This document shows positions 7,811 to 8,901 of a DNA stretch of 8,901 nt, one piece after another. Numbering within the stretch: the first letter of the stretch is position 1; each line of letters begins with the position of its first letter. The position numbers and the translations under genes were made by a program. The stretch covers positions 1-8,901 of the forward strand of contig JAAFHI010000086.1 of assembly GCA_013298335.1 (NCBI GenBank). The letters run 5' to 3'. The stretch comes from Actinomycetota bacterium (GTDB lineage: Bacteria > Acidobacteriota > Blastocatellia > Chloracidobacteriales > Chloracidobacteriaceae). The notes beneath the pieces are model-generated. The model worked only from the letters and a program-made list of their open reading frames with translations, searched no databases and had not been told where the DNA came from.

Positions 7811-7834
7811 GGCGGGACGCTCCGGCGTTCCGCC
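7811..7834 (+). repeat. 10-bp hairpin between protease stop and terminator
   Basis: GGCGGGACGC (7811-7820) pairs with GCGTTCCGCC (7825-7834) with one G-T wobble and a TCCG loop. No T-tract follows, so it is not itself a terminator. It lies 13 nt past the stop codon and could protect the mRNA 3' end. Its arms resemble those of the palindrome at 1763-1780. Confidence 0.7.
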
Positions 7835-7843
7835 ACAAAACAG

Positions 7844-7876
7844 AAGGCCGCGGGGAGAAATCCTCGCGGCCTTTTT
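7844..7876 (+). terminator. intrinsic terminator of the protease gene
   Basis: The arms 7844-7856 and 7861-7873 form a 13-bp stem with one G-T wobble (7853 with 7864), closed by a GAAA tetraloop (7857-7860) and ending in a run of five T (7872-7876). It lies 46 nt after the stop codon of the protease gene. Stem length, tetraloop and T-run make this a textbook Rho-independent terminator. Confidence 0.94.
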
Positions 7877-7879
7877 CAT

Positions 7880-7910
7880 GGAATGCGGAATGCGGAATAT
7901 CGAATGCGGA
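7880..7910 (+). repeat. 31-bp heptamer-built dispersed repeat, right copy
   Basis: This is the exact reverse complement of 60-90, identical at all 31 positions. It begins three bases after the T-run of the protease terminator. Relative to the gene it follows, it has the same orientation as the left copy has to the leftward genes. A run of seven T follows at 7912-7918. Confidence 0.85.
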
Positions 7911-8008
7911 ATTTTTTTGTGTTCAAACCACCCCGCGCAATCGTTTGCACGGCCTTCGCAGTAAAACCCGGCCCTGAAGTCGGCGTTGGGTGTATCGGCA
8001 ACCGCCGG
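7911..8008. other. non-coding stretch, diverged relative of the array spacer
   Basis: This stretch holds no credible gene. The segment starting TTCAAA near 7922 and the GCGCAATCGTTTGCACG that follows resemble part of the spacers at 8214-8326 and 8589-8702, where the sequence reads GCGCAATCGTTTGTGCG in the second. It may be the decayed left edge of the array. Confidence 0.5.
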
Positions 8009-8213
8009 GTATCCCGGAGGGATGCACAGAGTGTAGCCGGTGGTCAGGCGAATGCCGGAGGCATCGTCGCCGCCACCGGTACACGTTCCCCAAAGATCAA
8101 TCGCGTCCTGAAGGGACGCGAATTTTTTCTTTCCACCGATTCCGGTGGTGGCGGCGACGCCTCCGGCGTGCGCCTGACCACCGGCTACATTCTCGGCATC
8201 CCTCCGGGATGCC
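8009..8213. repeat. BIME-like unit 1 (REP plus inverted REP, shortened centre)
   Basis: The forward arm is 8009-8120 and the inverted arm 8121-8213. The forward REP-like core is 8033-8079: GTAG (8033-8036), outer stem CCGGTGGT with GCCACCGG (one wobble pair), an inner GGCG/CGCC stem with a bulged A, then ATGCC with GGCAT around a GGA loop. The inverted core is 8142-8188 and ends in CTAC, the complement of GTAG. The arms share one central hairpin (8102-8120), where units 2 and 3 have two. That hairpin is followed by AATTTTTTCTTT, so on the plus strand it resembles an intrinsic terminator. Confidence 0.85.
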
Positions 8214-8326
8214 TTCAAAACGACTCGCGCGGAGATTCGAACGGTACGCGCAATTGTTCACATGCCCCGTGGAGAAATTCCGGCCTGGAAGTTCGGATTT
8301 GAATGTCGGTTCTCGACGGCAAATCC
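8214..8326. repeat. spacer between array units 1 and 2
   Basis: This 113-bp spacer is a diverged copy of 8589-8702, so the amplified unit includes spacer plus BIME. It contains a GCGCG/CGCGC dyad around GATTCGAAC (8234-8242) and ends with the shared GAATGTCGGTTCTCGAC. No gene or known RNA was recognised. Confidence 0.8.
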
Positions 8327-8588
8327 GCATCCCGGAGGGATGCACAGAGTGTAGCCGGTGGTCAGGCGAATGCCGGAGGCATCGCCGCCACCACCGGTTC
8401 ACGTTCCCCAAAGATCAATCGCGTCCCGGAGGGACGCGCAGAATAAAACGGGGATACGCCGTCGCCGTTCTTTCTCCGCGTCCCTCCGGGACGCGAAATC
8501 TTTTTTCCCGCCGATTCCGGTGGTGGCGGCGACGCCTCCGGCGTGCGCCTGACCACCGGCTACATTCTCGGCATCCCTCCGGGATGCC
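8327..8588. repeat. BIME-like unit 2 (complete)
   Basis: The forward arm (8327-8438) runs GCATCCC-GGA-GGGATGC hairpin, GTAG (8351-8354), REP-like hairpin (8355-8397), a 22-nt linker, then CGCGTCCC-GGA-GGGACGCG (8420-8438). A 38-nt centre (8439-8476) follows. The inverted arm (8477-8588) has the CGCG hairpin with a TCC loop (8477-8495), a T-rich linker, the inverted REP core (8517-8563, ending CTAC) and GGCATCCC-TCC-GGGATGCC (8570-8588). A transcript of either strand could fold into one long imperfect hairpin or into seven short ones. Confidence 0.9.
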
Positions 8589-8702
8589 TTCAAAACGACC
8601 CGCGCGGAGATTCGAACCGTCCGCGCAATCGTTTGTGCGCCCCGTGGGGAAATTCCGGCCCAGAAAGTTTGGGTTTGAATGTCGGTTCTCGACCGCCAAC
8701 CC
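8589..8702. repeat. spacer between array units 2 and 3
   Basis: This 114-bp spacer is homologous to 8214-8326. A 7-bp stem, GCGCGGA (8602-8608) with TCCGCGC (8620-8626), encloses GATTCGAACC, which is the complement of a tRNA T-loop-like string; no tRNA fold surrounds it. It carries no gene. Confidence 0.8.
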
Positions 8703-8901
8703 GCATCCCGGAGGGATGCACAGAGTGTAGCCGGTGGTCAGGCGAATGCCGGAGGCATCGCCGCCACCACCGGTACACGTTCCCCAAAGATCAATCGCGT
8801 CCCGGCGGGACGCGCAGAAAAAAACGGGGGGACGCCGTCGCCGTTCTTTCTCCGCGTTGGACGCGAAATCTTTTTTTCCACCAATTCCGGTGGTGGCGGC
8901 G
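8703..8901. repeat. BIME-like unit 3 (cut by window edge)
   Basis: The forward arm is 8703-8814 with GTAG at 8727-8730 and REP-like core to 8773. Its CGCG hairpin (8796-8814) has a GGC loop in place of GGA, while the stem is intact. The centre (8815-8852) is 38 nt, as in unit 2. The inverted arm starts at 8853 with a shortened hairpin CGCGT-TGG-ACGCG (8853-8865) and continues to the window end inside the inverted REP core (from 8887). Confidence 0.85.

Larger units (their letters stand above)
8009..8901. repeat. tandem array of BIME-like paired palindromic units
   Basis: Three units start at 8009, 8327 and 8703 (periods 318 and 376 bp); the third runs off the window. Each unit is a forward arm, a short centre and an inverted arm, and units are separated by a conserved spacer of 113-114 bp. 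Forward arms are 112 nt long and differ at about six positions between units 1 and 2 and two between units 2 and 3. Forward and inverted arms of unit 2 match at 65 of 71 positions over 8327-8397 and the complement of 8517-8587. Short frames are open on both strands, but they follow the repeats and show no protein character. Confidence 0.9.

Noticed and set aside
60..7910. Composite transposon with the 31-bp inverted repeats as ends
   Set aside because: There is no transposase or integrase between the copies, and no target-site duplication flanks them (57-59 and 91-93 do not match the bases beside the right copy). Both copies fit dispersed 3'-flank repeats better.
8602..8626. GATTCGAACC in the array spacer as the T-arm of a tRNA on the minus strand
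   Set aside because: The canonical 5-bp T-stem with 7-nt loop cannot form (GACGG does not pair with CTCCG), and no acceptor, D or anticodon arms are present nearby.
7990..8730. Rightward 246-codon frame across the palindrome array, with similar leftward frames
   Set aside because: The predicted peptides are repeat translations (IPEGCTECSRWSG and similar), the frames shift with unit length, and the same DNA is open on both strands. The conserved property is palindromic structure, not protein.
8009..8901. CRISPR array
   Set aside because: Units are hundreds of bases long, internally inverted, and the spacers are homologous to one another, not unique. No cas gene is present.

Overview
The window is GC-rich and bacterial. 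It looks like a member of the Acidobacteriota, perhaps a Blastocatellia-type soil lineage. The grounds are a very large secreted subtilase with several Ig-like modules, small conserved proteins of environmental bacteria, and abundant short dispersed palindromes. This assignment is inference from protein style and recall; there is no rRNA or other marker gene here.

Layout. Three small genes read leftward (105-1735). In order of transcription they are a four-helix DUF2231-type membrane protein, a soluble protein resembling the eRF1 domain 3 / baeRF group, and a small protein with one membrane helix and a DUF883/ElaB-like layout. They may form one transcription unit, since the gaps are 67 and 130 bp and each start has a plausible ribosome binding site. 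A 596-bp divergent intergenic region (1736-2331) holds candidate promoters for both directions and several dyads. The rightward gene (2332-7797) fills 61% of the window. It encodes an exported S8 serine protease of 1821 residues with an intact but divergent Asp/His/Ser triad, followed by a beta-rich tail that includes a duplicated module of about 112 residues. A strong intrinsic terminator closes it.

Right of the terminator, about 1 kb has no credible gene. From 8009 to the window edge lies a tandem array of paired inverted palindromic units. Each arm has a GTAG tetranucleotide next to an imperfect hairpin, the hallmark of REP elements mobilised by RAYT (TnpA_REP) proteins, and arms face each other as in a BIME. 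The two arm types differ by a compensatory base-pair change. A separate 31-bp heptamer-built repeat (60-90 and 7880-7910) sits just past the last gene on each side, in the same orientation relative to the gene it follows.

The protease is probably an independent exported scavenging enzyme. The leftward trio has no proven role. The most unusual content is the palindrome array and the other structured dispersed repeats, not the genes.
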